Counted from the first letter of the stretch, positions 35,301 to 47,964 are shown. The stretch: DNA of 64,000 nt from Desmodus rotundus (GCF_022682495.2 NC_071392.1:51175459-51239458); one strand, 5' to 3'. Made by a program: numbers and translations. Notes: generated by a model from the letters alone, not told the origin.

Positions 35301-38300
35301 CTTTGATTATTTGTTTTGAGGGTTAAAGGAAAAAGATGTAACATATCAATAGATAGCATTACAGGATATTGGAAAATTAAGATGTTCTCCATCATCCTAC
35401 AGGCGACTAGCTTCATCAAATCTGTGTTGAGAAAATGCCCCACTTTTGTCATCATGTTCCTTTACAGAACTGGAAAGTCTAGAAATGGACTCTAGAGGCT
35501 TCTCTTTTTACCAGCAAGAACTGTCATTTCCCTTGATGTTAGGCCGAGATTTATTATTTTGGCTTTTCATTTTACTTGCAACATTTTTACTACTCACTTC
35601 CTAGGATATCTATAAGAGATGCTAAAATGGTACATTCTGTTATTTGGGGTAGGTGGGAGAGAGAGAGAGATATCCTAGGAGCCTCACCATTGCCAGCTGG
35701 AAGAAGTGAGGAAGACTTCACAGGGCATAGTTCTGGGAACTCCCAGCTCTATTGATATGCATTACGCCAAACACTGAAAGATTTAGGGTTCATTCGAATA
35801 TTCACATCATAATGCACTAATCTGCACAGGACAGTATTCTCTATGGCACCAATTAGACTTTTCTAACTGTGTGGACAACAGTGAAGTCTTTTCATCCTGC
35901 TGTGACCTCTATGCATAGTCATCATCCTGATTCCAGCTCTTAAAGTCTCTTAGCTATAGGCTCTTTTGGTTCTTAAAAAAGCAGTATTAAATAATAATAG
36001 GACATTGAAAACACCACAGCCAATATATGTTGCCATGGCTACTTAAAACAGTCCCACTTTTTCAATTTTGGTTAAATAAGCACATTTATTTAGCAGGATT
36101 TTTTCACTAAATATATGGCTGTTAGAGGGCATGTTAAGATTTTTTTTTCCATCAGAACATTTAAACTGTGAAAGAGTTTAAAAGTGTTTTCTTAGAGGAG
36201 TAAGAAGTCACCAATAACTACTCTGAATGGAGAAATCGGTAACTTCTGTTAGACACCATAATTAATCAAAAGCCACCTCTAGTTCTATGCATCCATCTAA
36301 TCTGATGCACAAGACACGTTCCACAGGGAAGTGATAAAGAAGTTATGCTGAAATTAGAAAAAATGAATAATGAATAGCCTAGTGTCAGATAAACATGCAA
36401 AGGAGTTATCCTGTGCACCCACCAAATCCTCCATTGCGATGCACACCATGATCACACTGCCCTTCCCTTTAAGGGCAGAATAAAATAGAAGGAAATGTGA
36501 TAGTTAAGTGTGTAGAAGTTTGATATTGTTATGGATTTTTATAACCTTTAGAGGTATTTTGATACAATTTTTAAGAAAGAATGAAATAAAATTCACTCTA
36601 GTATACTCTTTATGGGGAAAGATGTCACTTTTACTGTACAAAAGAATTATCCTTGTAATGAAGCGGGTTTTCATAGTGACAAACAGAAACTGAAAACCGT
36701 CAGGGTATGATCTTACCATTTTGGAAGTCAAGGTGATTTTCTATGAGGCTATGTTATCAAATGACCTATACAAGAAGGACAGGAAGGGTAATCTGACAAA
36801 GCACCAAGAAATCCACATGCAGATGGGCTGTCCCTCTGTGAGCTGAGTCCATGAGACAGAGGAAGTCTGAAGCCAGATGTGGAGCCAAGAGGAGTTTCAA
36901 AAGATGAGTTAAATATCTATCACTGTCCCTTAAAAATAAAAGTAAAGATAAATGAAAAAAGTATATGCATCAGAGTATAGGTTCCTTGGAAGTCTGAAGA
37001 AATTTTGATGTTTTATATAAGGCAAGATAAGTAGGGTGATTTTATAAATGAGTCAAGTTGTGTTTGCTTGCTGAAATCAGATAATGCAACACAGGTATAG
37101 TATGAAGAGGAGCTACGATCAAATATGTCAACACAAGTCACAGCATTTTCCCCTATGTTATAATATCACACCAAATATTATAATACAGCATTACAAGTTA
37201 ACACCTAAATTTTGGAGGGATAAATGAATATAACTCATTGAATGATGAGGACAGAGGAAACATGATAGCATGACTATCCACCAAATCAGCTACTCAGATT
37301 TGGATATAGAAGTAGCCCTTCTATTCCTTCTAAGATAATGTAAAATTGTAAATATTTTGTCAAGATAGAAAGGGAAACACAGGTAAACTGTGAATGATAT
37401 CTCACAAAAAGATCTAAAATAGTCTTGTCAGAATTGTGCCCTGCTTCAATAATGTTTTTTCTATAAGATGCATCCCCTCACAAGCAATGCAAAAGGGTTG
37501 ACTTCCTATTGGTTGCTCGATTTGTGATCATCCTACATTAGAGGAGAGGGAACTCTTTACATTTACTGTAGCAGTGGGATGCCACAGTGGATAAATTCAG
37601 AGACTCACAAATGGAATTCTTCCTTTAGAACAAAACTAGTTGTGTAAACTTGGCCACACTTCCCGATAGCCTCTGTGACATGATGGAAGGAAAGTCGGTC
37701 AGTGCAGATAAAGAGGAGATGGATCAAACAGTAAGGCTAAGGGTCTAGTCATATTCCAACATGGCATTTACAGTATAGTCTTATTTCCCCAGTCTTGGGA
37801 GAGGTAATTTGGTGAGAAACGCAAAATGACAAGGAGGTAATTCTGAGCCCTGAGCAAGTTTGGCAGATTCCAAGGGTTTAAGTCAGCACTCTGAATGTGC
37901 TGTGGGGCTATACGATGCGGTCTGGGAAGGTGGAAGGTGTGCCTCTAACTACCAACTTTAACCCTACCTCACTCAGAATAGTCAATGACCTAATGTTGGG
38001 AAACTCCTGCTCCTGAGGAAATCCTGTAAAATCATAACTCACCAGGAGATATGGGTTCACTATGACTTCCTAGTGCCTGACAGGAAGAGGTAATGCCTAC
38101 AGCACATGCAGTGCTGGGCATGACAAAGCTAAGTTCCCCAGTGGGAAGGAGGTCCAAGATATATGCTTCAGAGACTATGTGTCAAGAGAAGGGCAAGGCA
38201 GGCAAGAAGCTCCTGGAACCAGCTATGAGAGTTGGAAGATGTTCAGAGAAACTCAAAAACCACTGGATTCTATGACTGGACTTTTGCATCAAAGTAATAG

Positions 38301-39439
38301 GTATGAGTTTAATTTATGACCCATTCTTTCCTTTAAACCAGTATTTCTCCATTTTCTTAATTCACAACTGTCAGTTAAAAATTTCATCCTCCAGTATCAA
38401 TATAACCCTTACTCCTTCATCACCCAGGCAGAAACTCACCAATAAATATAAATAATGAATCTTTCTTACTCAATTATTAACACCAATATAATTTGTATTT
38501 TAAACACTTCAATCTTTATTTGAAGACCACATAGACTCCACCTTTCACTTGGTTACCCAGAAGTGTGAAAACCCATGACAAAGATATTAGAAACACACAC
38601 ACCTTTGAACAAATATTAAATTGCCCTTTAGACAAACTTCCCAGAACAGAATTCCTTACTTAGAAGTGTAATCATACAAAAAAAAATCATTCTATTTAAA
38701 TCCAATTCCAAGCTCCCAACATGAAAGCCAAGAGCTAGGGTAATTACATACCATTTCCATGGGAAAACCAGTGAACTACAAATAGCCCTTGTGCACTAAT
38801 AATCATAGATTCAAATCCTCTGTAGTGTATCACTGACAAGTGTCACCACTCAGTCTCTTCATTCAACTTTTTCACTAAGCTGCTGCTAGAAAGATTTCCC
38901 AGGATACCTGCAACATCCATCTTGTAGGATTTCTTCTAAAACCAAGAGTCACTCAGCTTCCTACTCACTCTCTAGCTAATCTTTTCTCTCATCTCATCTC
39001 TCATCAAAGTAGGAATCACACCTCTAATATGCCTTACTTCTTTCTTCAAATTAAAAAAAGAAAGGAGGAGATGAGAAATGAGGTAGTTTCATGTTAAAAA
39101 AAAACCAATGATCTATCTTGAAACATGAATTCTTAAAGGAATTTCATTTTCAATCCTGTAGCTTAAGTTATATTCATGTGAGAACATCCTGTCCTTGATG
39201 GATTTACACTGTTCCACCGAAGCCCATAATTAGAACACCTCTGTTTCTACTACGATCGCTGTGCCTTTATAAAGAGAAGCAACCACATTCAAAGTCTCAC
39301 TGAGATTTTTCAGAAGCTCTCCTTCCTATTTTCTAGAAAATAAGGAGCTGCAGAAACCACATTCTGGATATTCAAGCTCTAGAAAACCAATCAATAGTAA
39401 CTATTAACTTTCCAAAAACATAAACCAAAATCAATTTAC
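35301..39439 (-). other. AMPH intron, 4.1 kb, no recognised element
   Basis: AT-rich unique-looking sequence. I see no exon, SINE or LINE that I can name. A short GAGAGAGAGA run lies at about 35655-35670. Confidence 0.6.
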
Positions 39440-39499
39440 CAACAAGTTACTGGTCATATTCTGATCTGTCGACATCGTGAATAATGAAGTGTCTTGGGG
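39440..39499 (-). CDS. AMPH: AMPH exon: PQDTSLFTM segment
   Basis: Twenty codons, beginning PQDTSLFTMSTDQN and ending MTSNLL, with a TTTCAG acceptor and a GTAAAT donor. Human has 19 residues here from memory. The extra leucine looks like a duplicated TTG codon at the exon end, next to the donor. It is a disordered linker segment of unknown individual function. Confidence 0.93.
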
Positions 39500-39999
39500 C
39501 TGAAAATTGGAGAGAAGATACAAGAAGATTAAAAGTATTGAGGTTTCAGCTAATTTGCTAAAAACAACACAAAGATACCATTTAAATTAGCTCTCATGGG
39601 TTGTGTCAGTGAAAACACTATACAGTTTTTAAAAGTCTGCATTATAATCAGAAAAGCAAAAAATGAAAGGGTAATTTTCAACAGTAGTTACTGTAAAGAT
39701 AACTCTGAGCTGGCAGAACACAAGGATATGACAAGAGACATTAAATAAAAGGCAGTGTCTTCAGGAGTATCACTGGTCTGCAGCTTGTCTCCTGGATATC
39801 TGTTCTGAATTAGAATTGAGTTGTTCTAAACTACAAATTTGAACTTTTTAAATGTTGGAAACTCAATCTTATTATTTTACCTAAGTGTGATTTGTACAGG
39901 TTAATTATGAGACATAAATTAAAAATTTTATATAATATATTCATTGACTTAAATAATCAAGATGGAGGATTCTAAGAAAATAATGATCTAAGGGAATAC

Positions 40000-42960
40000 T
40001 CATCTCTCATTATAATGACAGCTAGGCTTACACCCTCCAGACAGGAAACCAGCAGAGTCTTCCCTTGAAAATCTGATTAGTTCAAGAAAGAAAACTACCT
40101 ACAAAAAAATTGACATTAAGGGTTCTCCAACAGAAAAGATGAGGAAGTGACATTTGGTTAAAGATGATGGGTTAAATACAGGCAATTACCTTTATTACCC
40201 CCAGAATTCAAACTAAAAAAACAATAAAGGGAACTTCATAAAGCAAAACTTTTAAAGGCATAAACACGTAAGTGTGAAAAGAATGAGAAGAAAGCTAAGA
40301 TCAGCAAAATTTTTAAATTGAAAATCAGAAAAATGAGCAATAAGAAACTTGGTAGATACCAAAAGATTGGTAACATAAGGTGTTGTAAGAAATGCCCAAA
40401 AGCAATCCAATTTATTACTCAGAACTCACAATGGATGAAGAATTAGAAACATGGAAACCCCAAGAAAGGGAAGTTATGGTGGTGCTAAAGACAGGGAAAA
40501 TGGTTGAAAGTTTATTAAAAAGTAATTAGACTGTGAGATATTCTCATGTATCTGAAAACCAAGCAATATCCTTTCCCACTCCAGCACAAGGCCTGAGATT
40601 ATTTCCACAGAGGCTGAAACAGAGGGTCTCTGGACTGGGGGAAACACAGGAGTATTAGGAAAGTGGCAGGATTACGTGAGCAGTCACATAATGAATATTG
40701 ACAACATGGGACCCACCTCCCCAACTTCTTCCCATTCACCTTCCATTACACTGGCAGCCAGGCTTGTGCACCTCACACAGGAGAACAGGAGAGTCTTCCC
40801 AGAGAAATTTCAAGAAAAAAATATCTAAACATCTGACATAAGGGGCTCCTCAATAGGAAAAAAAATGAGACAGAAAACCCTAGAAAAATATCTATAGTCC
40901 ATGTGCTGTACCTACCCGTACAAGTCTCCTATCAGCTTTTTAGTACCCCAATCTTAAATATGAGTGGGCAGCCAAGATTGCGAGATATTTAAGAAAAGTC
41001 TCTTTAGTAAAGGAGAAAACAAATAGTAAAAACAAACAAAACACAAAGACTTTGCAGGGGGAAAACAACTTTAAAATTTATTATTAATACCCTCTGAGAT
41101 ATAATGGAAGATGCTGGATCCATTACATAGGAAGAGAATGCTATTAAAAACTAATATTCAGCCCTGACTGGTATAGCTCAGTGGACTGAGCATGGGCTGC
41201 AAACCAAACGGTCGTCAGTTCGATTCCTGGTCAGGGCACATGCCTGGATTGCAGGCCAGGTCCCCAGTATGGGGCACTCGAGAGGCAACCACCCACTGAT
41301 ATTTCCCTCTATTTGTCCTTCTCTTCCCCTCTGTCTAAAAATGAATAAATAAAATCTTTTAAAAAATAAAAACAAATATTCAGTAAACAGAAAGAGCTCT
41401 TCAAAATTAAATATATGTCTGTGAAAAATCTGTAGAAGAGCTGAAGGTAGAGAAAGATGACACAGAAAAGGAAATAGCAAATTAAAAATCATTAGACTAG
41501 CTCTGGAAGCCAACACATGATAAAGAGAAGTGGTATAGGGTGAGAGAGCAAAGAAAACAAAAGAGAAATCATAAGTGAAATAAAAAAGTCCACCAAAATA
41601 AAAGGAATACATGTTTAGATTAAATGGCCTAAGACAATGTATGAAAACAGACTCAAACCAAATTCATCACTGTAAAATTTCAAAAACTTTGGGAAAAAGA
41701 AAATTTTACAAACTCCCAGAAAGAAGGAGAGAAAAAGTGTTAGAGATGTATAAACAGTAGAGAGAAAGGGGAAAAAAACCAAGTTTCTCATAAATATCAA
41801 GAATCAAACTGACAGTTTCTCAATAGCAACATCAGGAAGTAGAATTGAGTGGAATGATGGCTTCAAAATTCTAAGGGAAATGACTTACAACTTCTAACAA
41901 AACATCCAAAGTGACAGTCCATAATGTATACAAGGGCATGTTCAGATGTGTAACATCACAAACATACACCTCTATGCACACTTTTCTCAGGAAGCTACTG
42001 GAGGATGTGCCTTAATTCGGGGGTAAGGAGGTATGTTAATTTGTAGAATTAAATTAAAAAATGAGGAAGACTTACGCCCAGAAAAGAACACACTGACATA
42101 AGAGAGAGGTGAGGGTGATTCCCAGGACACAGCTAATAGGAGAGTCTGTGGTACCAACTGTGCTATAGCCACTGAGTCCCCACTTTAGACTGGAGCAGTC
42201 TAGAAGAAGGGTCAAGTTGTTCAGAAGGTGACACTGATTGAATATTTAATGTTTCCCAATAAAATGAGGGGAGATTTACTTGACTGCAGTTCATGGGTTT
42301 GAGCTACTGACAAGTACCTAGTCAACTAAACAAACCAACCAACAAACAAATAGCACCCTACGACTATTTCCTCAAAGGAAATGAAAAAGTTGGTATAAAA
42401 GGAAATGTTAGCTTTCTGACTCAAGCACAGATACCACTTATGTCATTGTTACAATATTGCCACAGATTGTTTGGTGGTTATGACAGACTACAGCAGAGGA
42501 AGCCAAGCAGAAGAGTGGGGGGAACTGCGCAGGTAGGAGGCTGAAAGGGCTTTAAGTCCTCACCTTCCAGAGAGGTGAATCAATAGCTAATCATTTAGAA
42601 ATAAAAATGCAACCTCATAACAAAGTCATGCACACATATGAGGGTGAAACCAGAGAATCCCTTAAAAGAAATGAAAGTACCTCTAAGCAACAGGAAATGG
42701 AAGAGGGATATGACAGTCTGAAATTTTTAAATGAAAAAACCCTTATAAAATTACAAATTACAAAAGTTAGAAATGAAAAACAATTCTTATGACTCAAACT
42801 TTCAAGAGTTTATGCAGATGGAAGAGGTGTGCTATCATCTTTCTTTGTGTTTGTATCCGTATTTAGGCATGGGTTTTATCTTTATAGGTAACATGGGGGA
42901 AGTAATTGAACTTTTTAATTCCAAAGTTGAAGAAATTCTAAATGTTAAAATTTGAAAATT
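40000..42960 (+). mobile_element. Ancient HAL1/L1M element
   Basis: Diverged, A-rich and in plus orientation, opposite to AMPH. The stretch at about 41980-42125 ('ctcaggaagctactggaggatgtgcc', then 'gagagaggtgagggtgattcccagg') matches the old HAL1/L1M ORF1 region as I remember it. Two similar blocks near 40025-40145 and 40750-40870 (both with 'agagtcttccc' and '...ggctcctcaa/ggttctccaa...') suggest a duplicated 5' segment. No open frame survives. Borders are approximate. Confidence 0.65.
41161..41368 (+). mobile_element. VES SINE (bat tRNA-derived)
   Basis: Begins GCCCTGACTGGTATAGCTCA (A-box region) and has the B-box-like GTTCGATTCC at about 41219-41228. CAGGGCACATGCCTGG, CAGGTCCCCAGTATGGGGC and GAGAGGCAACCACC follow, then a TC-rich body and A-rich tail. 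This is the VES family diagnostic of microbats. Near-identical 14-bp flanks (AAAACTAATATTCA at 41147-41160 and AAAACAAATATTCA just after the tail) are the target duplication. It sits inside the ancient HAL1. Confidence 0.95.
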
Positions 42961-43382
42961 TTCACATCTAATATTTTGAGACAAAGCACTCATCACAGAC
43001 AAACTTCTGTTTGAGGTCTCCCTTCAAGAGGTTTTCAGAACTAATTCCACGAGCTTGATAGTCGTGTCGTCTGCCTTTCCTATGGGTTACAGCTGTCCAT
43101 CTGTTGGGATATACACCTCAAATGGGACAGACCATCTGATGGCTCCTCTTCCTCAGATCTGCAAGGAAAATACTGCCTTCTTGGCCAGAGCTGACCTAAG
43201 ATTTCTGATCTTCCAATCGCTCCCTAAAACATAACATTTTCTAAAGACCAATTTCATTAGCTGAAAACAATCTTATCTCCTCTTTTCAAACAGCTGAATC
43301 TAGTGGATCTCTCAGCTCAGTACAACTCCTAGGTTTCTAGTAGGTGGCAGAAGCCCACGGTATAACTAATACTAACAATAGC

Positions 43383-43510
43383 TAACTACAGTCATGGTGG
43401 ACTCAGTGTGTGCTAGTCTGCTGGACATACCTCATTTAACAGTCCCAACAACCCTACAATGTTGATACTCTACTGTTTCCACTACTGAACTTGTAAGTAA
43501 TGAAGTTTTG
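43383..43510 (+). mobile_element. MIR SINE relic
   Basis: The order 'tgtgtgctagtctgctggacatacctcatttaacagtcccaacaaccctacaatg' matches the MIR core and its '..atttaatcctcacaacaaccctatgagg..' section. Diverged. Confidence 0.6.
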
Positions 43511-43609
43511 TGCTAACATTTAATCTCGACATACCAGTGACAGAGGTTCTTATTTAAAAAATTTACGTTTTCTCAACAGATTGATTATGCCACCAAGACA
43601 ATTTCTTAC

Positions 43610-43642
43610 CTGTGTGAATCCATTAAATGAACCATCAGGAGC
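43610..43642 (-). CDS. AMPH: AMPH small exon APDGSFNGFTQ
   Basis: Eleven codons (33 bp) between a CTATTTAG acceptor and a GTAAGA donor. The peptide APDGSFNGFTQ corresponds to human ASGGSFNGFTQ as I remember it. It is a disordered linker segment. The NGF-type Phe could be a weak appendage-binding site but this is not established. It follows the degenerate large exon at 44406-45951 in transcription order. Confidence 0.94.
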
Positions 43643-46218
43643 CTAAATAGAAATGGAAACCAGATTACATTATTTTTTTCATCAATTTTGTAGGATCAGT
43701 GAATGCCCATGAGACAAGTTGGAAAGTAAAGATCACCACAAATTTTAAAATAATACAAAAGGTGAAAGTGCTTAGGAAATGCAAAAGGCCATATTGTATT
43801 ATTTAAAATAGGCTGACAAAAGAAAAAGAAAGATTATTTTTACAATTCCTACAAGTGTATGGTTCAGGGGTAACCAAAACCCACTTTCTCAATAATGAGA
43901 GGATTCTGGAGAAAAGCCACAAGGGGATGAATAGCTCTTGTTTTCAGGCCATTGAAAAACTAGAAGCATTTCTAGTTTTTCTCTAACAGCATTTTGTTAG
44001 ATTTTTTAATGACACCTATTATTAGATTCTACATTTTTAGTAGGCCGAGGTAGAAACATTTCATGGGTTCTTACTGGGATAAACACTTAAAAAAAAGGTA
44101 AATTAGTATGTTCTACATATTTTTAATACTTGAATAGAAAAATAAAAATAGGAAAAATAAACACAGTAAATTGATGGTAAAACAGACTCTCATTAATACC
44201 AACATAATCTTTCTGTGTTTTTCTCTTTGTCAACCTATTTGTGCTTGCTTTGCACAGACTTCAAGAGGTAGATGAAACAATGTATCAAGTAGAAAAGACA
44301 GGACTCAGAGAAGACAGTGATGGATAATGATGTAGGTGGGAAACATTAGGATAAGCAGAACCTACAGAAGTCTTTCTGGTCTATACTACACACTGGGGTA
44401 AGTACCTCTTCTTTGTCAGCCTCTATTTCTTGGTACAACAATCCACATCTCTGGTTAGCAATTTAATCTTCAGATAAATCTGAGTTGTTGGTGCCATTGT
44501 CTTGGGGACTAGCAGAATTCTGGGAGGTCCCAAGAACCAACTGTCTGTCTCTTTGTTTTGTTCCCAGCAGTTATCAATGGCTTATTCCTCCCCCCCCAAG
44601 TCCACCTCTAGCCTTTTCTTGCTCTGAACTATATCTAAATGTTCTCAGTAATTATCTAATTCTTCCATATCACTAATAGGTAAATAATTAATATAATTAA
44701 GACAAGAGGCAAATACACTTGCTTGGCCATCTGGTATACCAGAGAATGCCAATATACCCATATTATTCAATGCTGAATCCACACTTGACTGCAAGATTTG
44801 ACCTGGATCTGTTCCCAGAGAGTATGTTGTTGCAATTCTTGGCAAGTTAATGGTATGACTACAATCTCCAGTCACTATACTTTCAGACCCCTCTACTAAT
44901 GAATCTTCCAACTTACACAAACACCAGTCCCTTCTGTTTGCATTAGTCTCCAGAGCATAATTAAGATCTGTCCTAGACTGAGCTGTCAATTCATGTTTCC
45001 GGGGGAAAAAAAAAACAACAACCCAGCCTGACTATCATCTCTGTCTCCTACAGGTGCTTGTAACACACCCTCACAATGAATTTCAGCATCTGTACTTCCC
45101 TTTGCTGAATGATATATTATATCATGATTAGGAGGGTCTATTATTTTTTTATATCTTTTATACCTAAATCCCATCTCTAAGGGCTGGCATCTTCAATATT
45201 AAGTACAGAGTTAGCTGGGAGAGGCAGATTCAGAATACTTTTCATTGGTCTTTATAATTTCCTTATACCTATCTCTTACATCTTTCCTAGTTTCCTCTTC
45301 ACTGACTTAAAGGACACCTCGTGTTGCTTTCCTATTGTCTTCCACCTTGTTTCCTGTACTTTCACACACTTTATCTTCAACTTCCTCTGTACCTTCTAGT
45401 GTCTTCAGATCAATAGTTCCAGTGTCTACCTTTTCACATGTCTCCACCACTGCCCACATAGAATCTTCTGTCTTCTGTTTCTCTTCCTCTTCTTCTGACT
45501 TTTTAACATCTTCTGGACTTTCTTTGACTAGGCCACCAGTTTCTAGGGCTAGCATCTCTGAGTCAGATGAATCATAAGGCTGCCCAATCTCCAAACAAGC
45601 AGCAATGGCAAATTCAGCCTCAGGCATGGCCTTTGGGGACAGTTGTTCATTTCCACAAGGAGGGCCTGGCCCCAGGACATGCTCACCCTGTACAGCTACA
45701 TTGTGCCAGTCAGCAGAAGGAAACTTCCTGGTGGATAATCCCATGTCTTGCTCTGCTTCAGAGACACATGCAGAGGCTTCTTGGTACCCACCATGGGTGG
45801 TTTCCTGGCTGACGCTGTCTGTACTAGCATCAGGGCCCCAAATAAATGCACCTAGATCAATTTGAGATCTTTGAATTTCTTCGGCCAACCCACTGTCTGG
45901 AGTTTCCTCCATGATCAGGTTACACAGGGAAAGACATTTTGAAGAGTCAGTCTTTAGAGTGTGCAGAACAACAAAGGAAAAAAAAAACATAAGTTGAAAG
46001 AGATTGTGGTAAGAGTTGATGAGAAACACAAAGCTCTGAAGTAGGGTAGCACCAGTTATACAAAACTAGAGAATAGCTAAACCAAATAAATGGCTTAAGG
46101 TTATGTCTGTGAGTAGCAATGCCATGAAAAAAGAAAAAAGCTCATTTTAGATAATATACCATGTGTAAAATGCATACTACATACAAAAAAATCCAGAACT
46201 TTCTGGATATTTACCTAC
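43643..46218 (-). other. AMPH intron enclosing the large degenerate exon
   Basis: Between the microexon TSTDLVQP and the exon APDGSFNGFTQ lie 2.6 kb, of which 1546 bp (44406-45951) look like a broken alternative exon. The rest (43643-44405 and 45952-46218) shows no recognised repeat. Confidence 0.7.
44406..45951 (-). pseudogene. AMPH: Degenerate large alternative exon of AMPH
   Basis: An exon-like block. The acceptor is strong (ten T, pyrimidines, then CTCTAAAG at 45952) and a GAG|GTACTT donor candidate follows 44406. From the acceptor the phase-0 frame is open for 214 codons. It reads as acidic, plainly protein-like sequence (MEETPDSGLAEEIQRSQIDL, QPYDSSDSEMLALETGG, KSEEEEEKQKTEDSM), then hits TAA at 45307-45309. 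Coding-like sequence continues beyond (VSEEETRKDVRDRYKEI; SRTDLNYALETNANRRDW; a final phase-0 part IANQRCGLLYQEIEADKEE) but in shifting frames with more stops. The length, 3x515+1, breaks the phase-0 rule of this gene. It may correspond to the large insert of the retina-specific rat amphiphysin variant. If used, it would give an SH3-less protein or nonsense-mediated decay. Confidence 0.65.
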
Positions 46219-46242
46219 CGGCTGCACCAAATCAGTGCTTGT
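46219..46242 (-). CDS. AMPH: AMPH 24-bp microexon TSTDLVQP
   Basis: Eight codons between a CATACAG acceptor and a GTAGGT donor. The peptide is identical to the human TSTDLVQP segment as remembered and follows directly on TLPWDLWT. Phase 0 on both sides. As a microexon it may be alternatively included. Confidence 0.92.
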
Positions 46243-46339
46243 CTGTATGAGTAAAAAATAATAATAATAAAAAATCATAGGCAAGCTTTGGATTTAATTG
46301 CTCTTCTATTTCTAGTTTCCTACGGTAAAAGTTTAGATT

Positions 46340-46690
46340 AATGATTTCACATTTTCTTCTTTTCTAACATACATAGTCAATATTATAATTTAATCACTAA
46401 GCATTGCTTTTGCTGCATCTTAAAAATTATAATGTATTTTTATTCTCATGTAGTTCAAAATATTTAAAAATTTCTCATATTCTTTGACCTATGTGGGGAG
46501 TGTGTTGCTTAATATCCAAGTACTTTGGCACTTTCCAGGTATCTTTCTGTTAATCTCTCTCTAGTTTAATTCCATCATGATCTAAAAGCTATGATTTCTA
46601 TTCTTTTAAATATATAAAAATGGGTTTTATGGCCCTGAATGTGGTCTGTCTTGATTAACATTTAATGCTAAAATAAAGAGGATTGTTTGA
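46340..46690 (-). mobile_element. Ancient L1 ORF2 fragment
   Basis: The antisense signature 'tctttgacctatgtggggagtgtgttgcttaatatccaag', then 'tagtttaattccatcatgatct' and 'gaatgtggtctgtcttg', matches the old L1 endonuclease/RT linker. No open frame. Confidence 0.7.
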
Positions 46691-47964
46691 AAATAATCAT
46701 AAGCAAGAGAAAACAAATTGCTTGCATACTAAAATCTCATGGTGTCCAGAGTCAATATTCTGCTATGGGCTGTTATTTTCAGTGGTTTGAGATTAAATAA
46801 TTTACTTTGTTATAGGAATTTGTTCTGTCCCAATACTCTTAAGACTATACAACTGAAACACAAAGGTTCTGTTATTTTCTAGTGACAACACTTTTATAGC
46901 CACAAAGTTTTATGGCTATTACATCACTGTAGCTTTAGCAGACTCTAAAATGCAAAGTTTTAAATAAATAAGCAAGCATGAGAGCATGAGAGCAGCATCA
47001 AGCACTAGCAGCCCCAAAATTACCCAGTACCATCTGCTCGGACATAATATCAGAGTAAAACTGTCCCCAAACACACTCTGCACTTGGTCTGCCTCTGAGG
47101 TGGTTTTTGGGGGGAGGATGATCCGATACTAACCACTCTAACTGCCTGGAGGGTATTCCTCAAGTTCAACCCCAATCCTAGAAGCTTTGTTGGGACACAA
47201 CAAAACAGCATTGGGATGCTGAGAGGATCAAAAATGAAGTAATTGTGTCCAGGGAGCTACTATTTCACAATATTGTCACTGTTACCATCCCTAGCAAGTT
47301 TGTCCTCTAAAATAGTCAATGTTCATTATGATACCTTTACCCTCACCATATACTTCTCAGCCAGGGATAGAAATATGTGGTGTAGCTCCAACTAAAGATA
47401 TGAAATATCGGAATAACAAAAAATTAACATTGTCCTCTTACTGTCCAAGAAAATTAACACAAAGTTGAGGCTAGAATTCCAATGCCCTGAACACTAATCC
47501 AGGCATCCTTTTTTGAGAATATAGAAGCCAAACCAGATCACCATAAAAGATGTTTTTAATCAACATATTTTTAGCTCATCTCCTGAGAGCTTTCCAAAAT
47601 ACTTCAAGGATTCGATGTAGCAGAGTATGACCCTGCTCCTGTGGCAGAGGAGGGGACAGTCACATTCTTGTTTTATGGGAAGAAAGTAGTAACGCTACCC
47701 CAGAAGACCACAGGTTTGTGAACAGCTAGATCATCCTGTTGCTGTGTCACTAAAAAAAGAAAACATAAACGTCCAGTGGAGTTCTTACGACCACAGCACC
47801 AGGGAGTCCTAAGACAGGGGAGACAAAGGCTCCGCCCAAGGGAAGTGAGGCTCCATGCGGTGCAGCCAGTGCTCTCATTTCACACCCAGATGCTGCCACC
47901 ACAAAGCTCTGTTTGTGTCTTTTCCCAGCTCTGCATTCTGGAGGCCCTCATCCTTGCACTCCTA

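Larger units (their letters stand above)
39500..43609 (-). other. AMPH intron holding an ancient HAL1 and a VES SINE
   Basis: This 4.1-kb intron is mostly an old plus-strand HAL1/L1M (about 40000-42960) with a VES SINE inserted in it, and a MIR relic near 43383-43510. No further exon seen. Confidence 0.75.

Noticed and set aside
41161..41240. Possible tRNA gene
   Set aside because: A- and B-box-like motifs are present, but the sequence is the head of a VES SINE with body, tail and target duplication, and it has no complete cloverleaf.
45687..45951. Shorter version of the large exon using the GTGAGC donor at 45681-45686
   Set aside because: The donor is good, but a 265-bp exon would shift the frame into the next AMPH exon, so a conserved functional isoform is unlikely.
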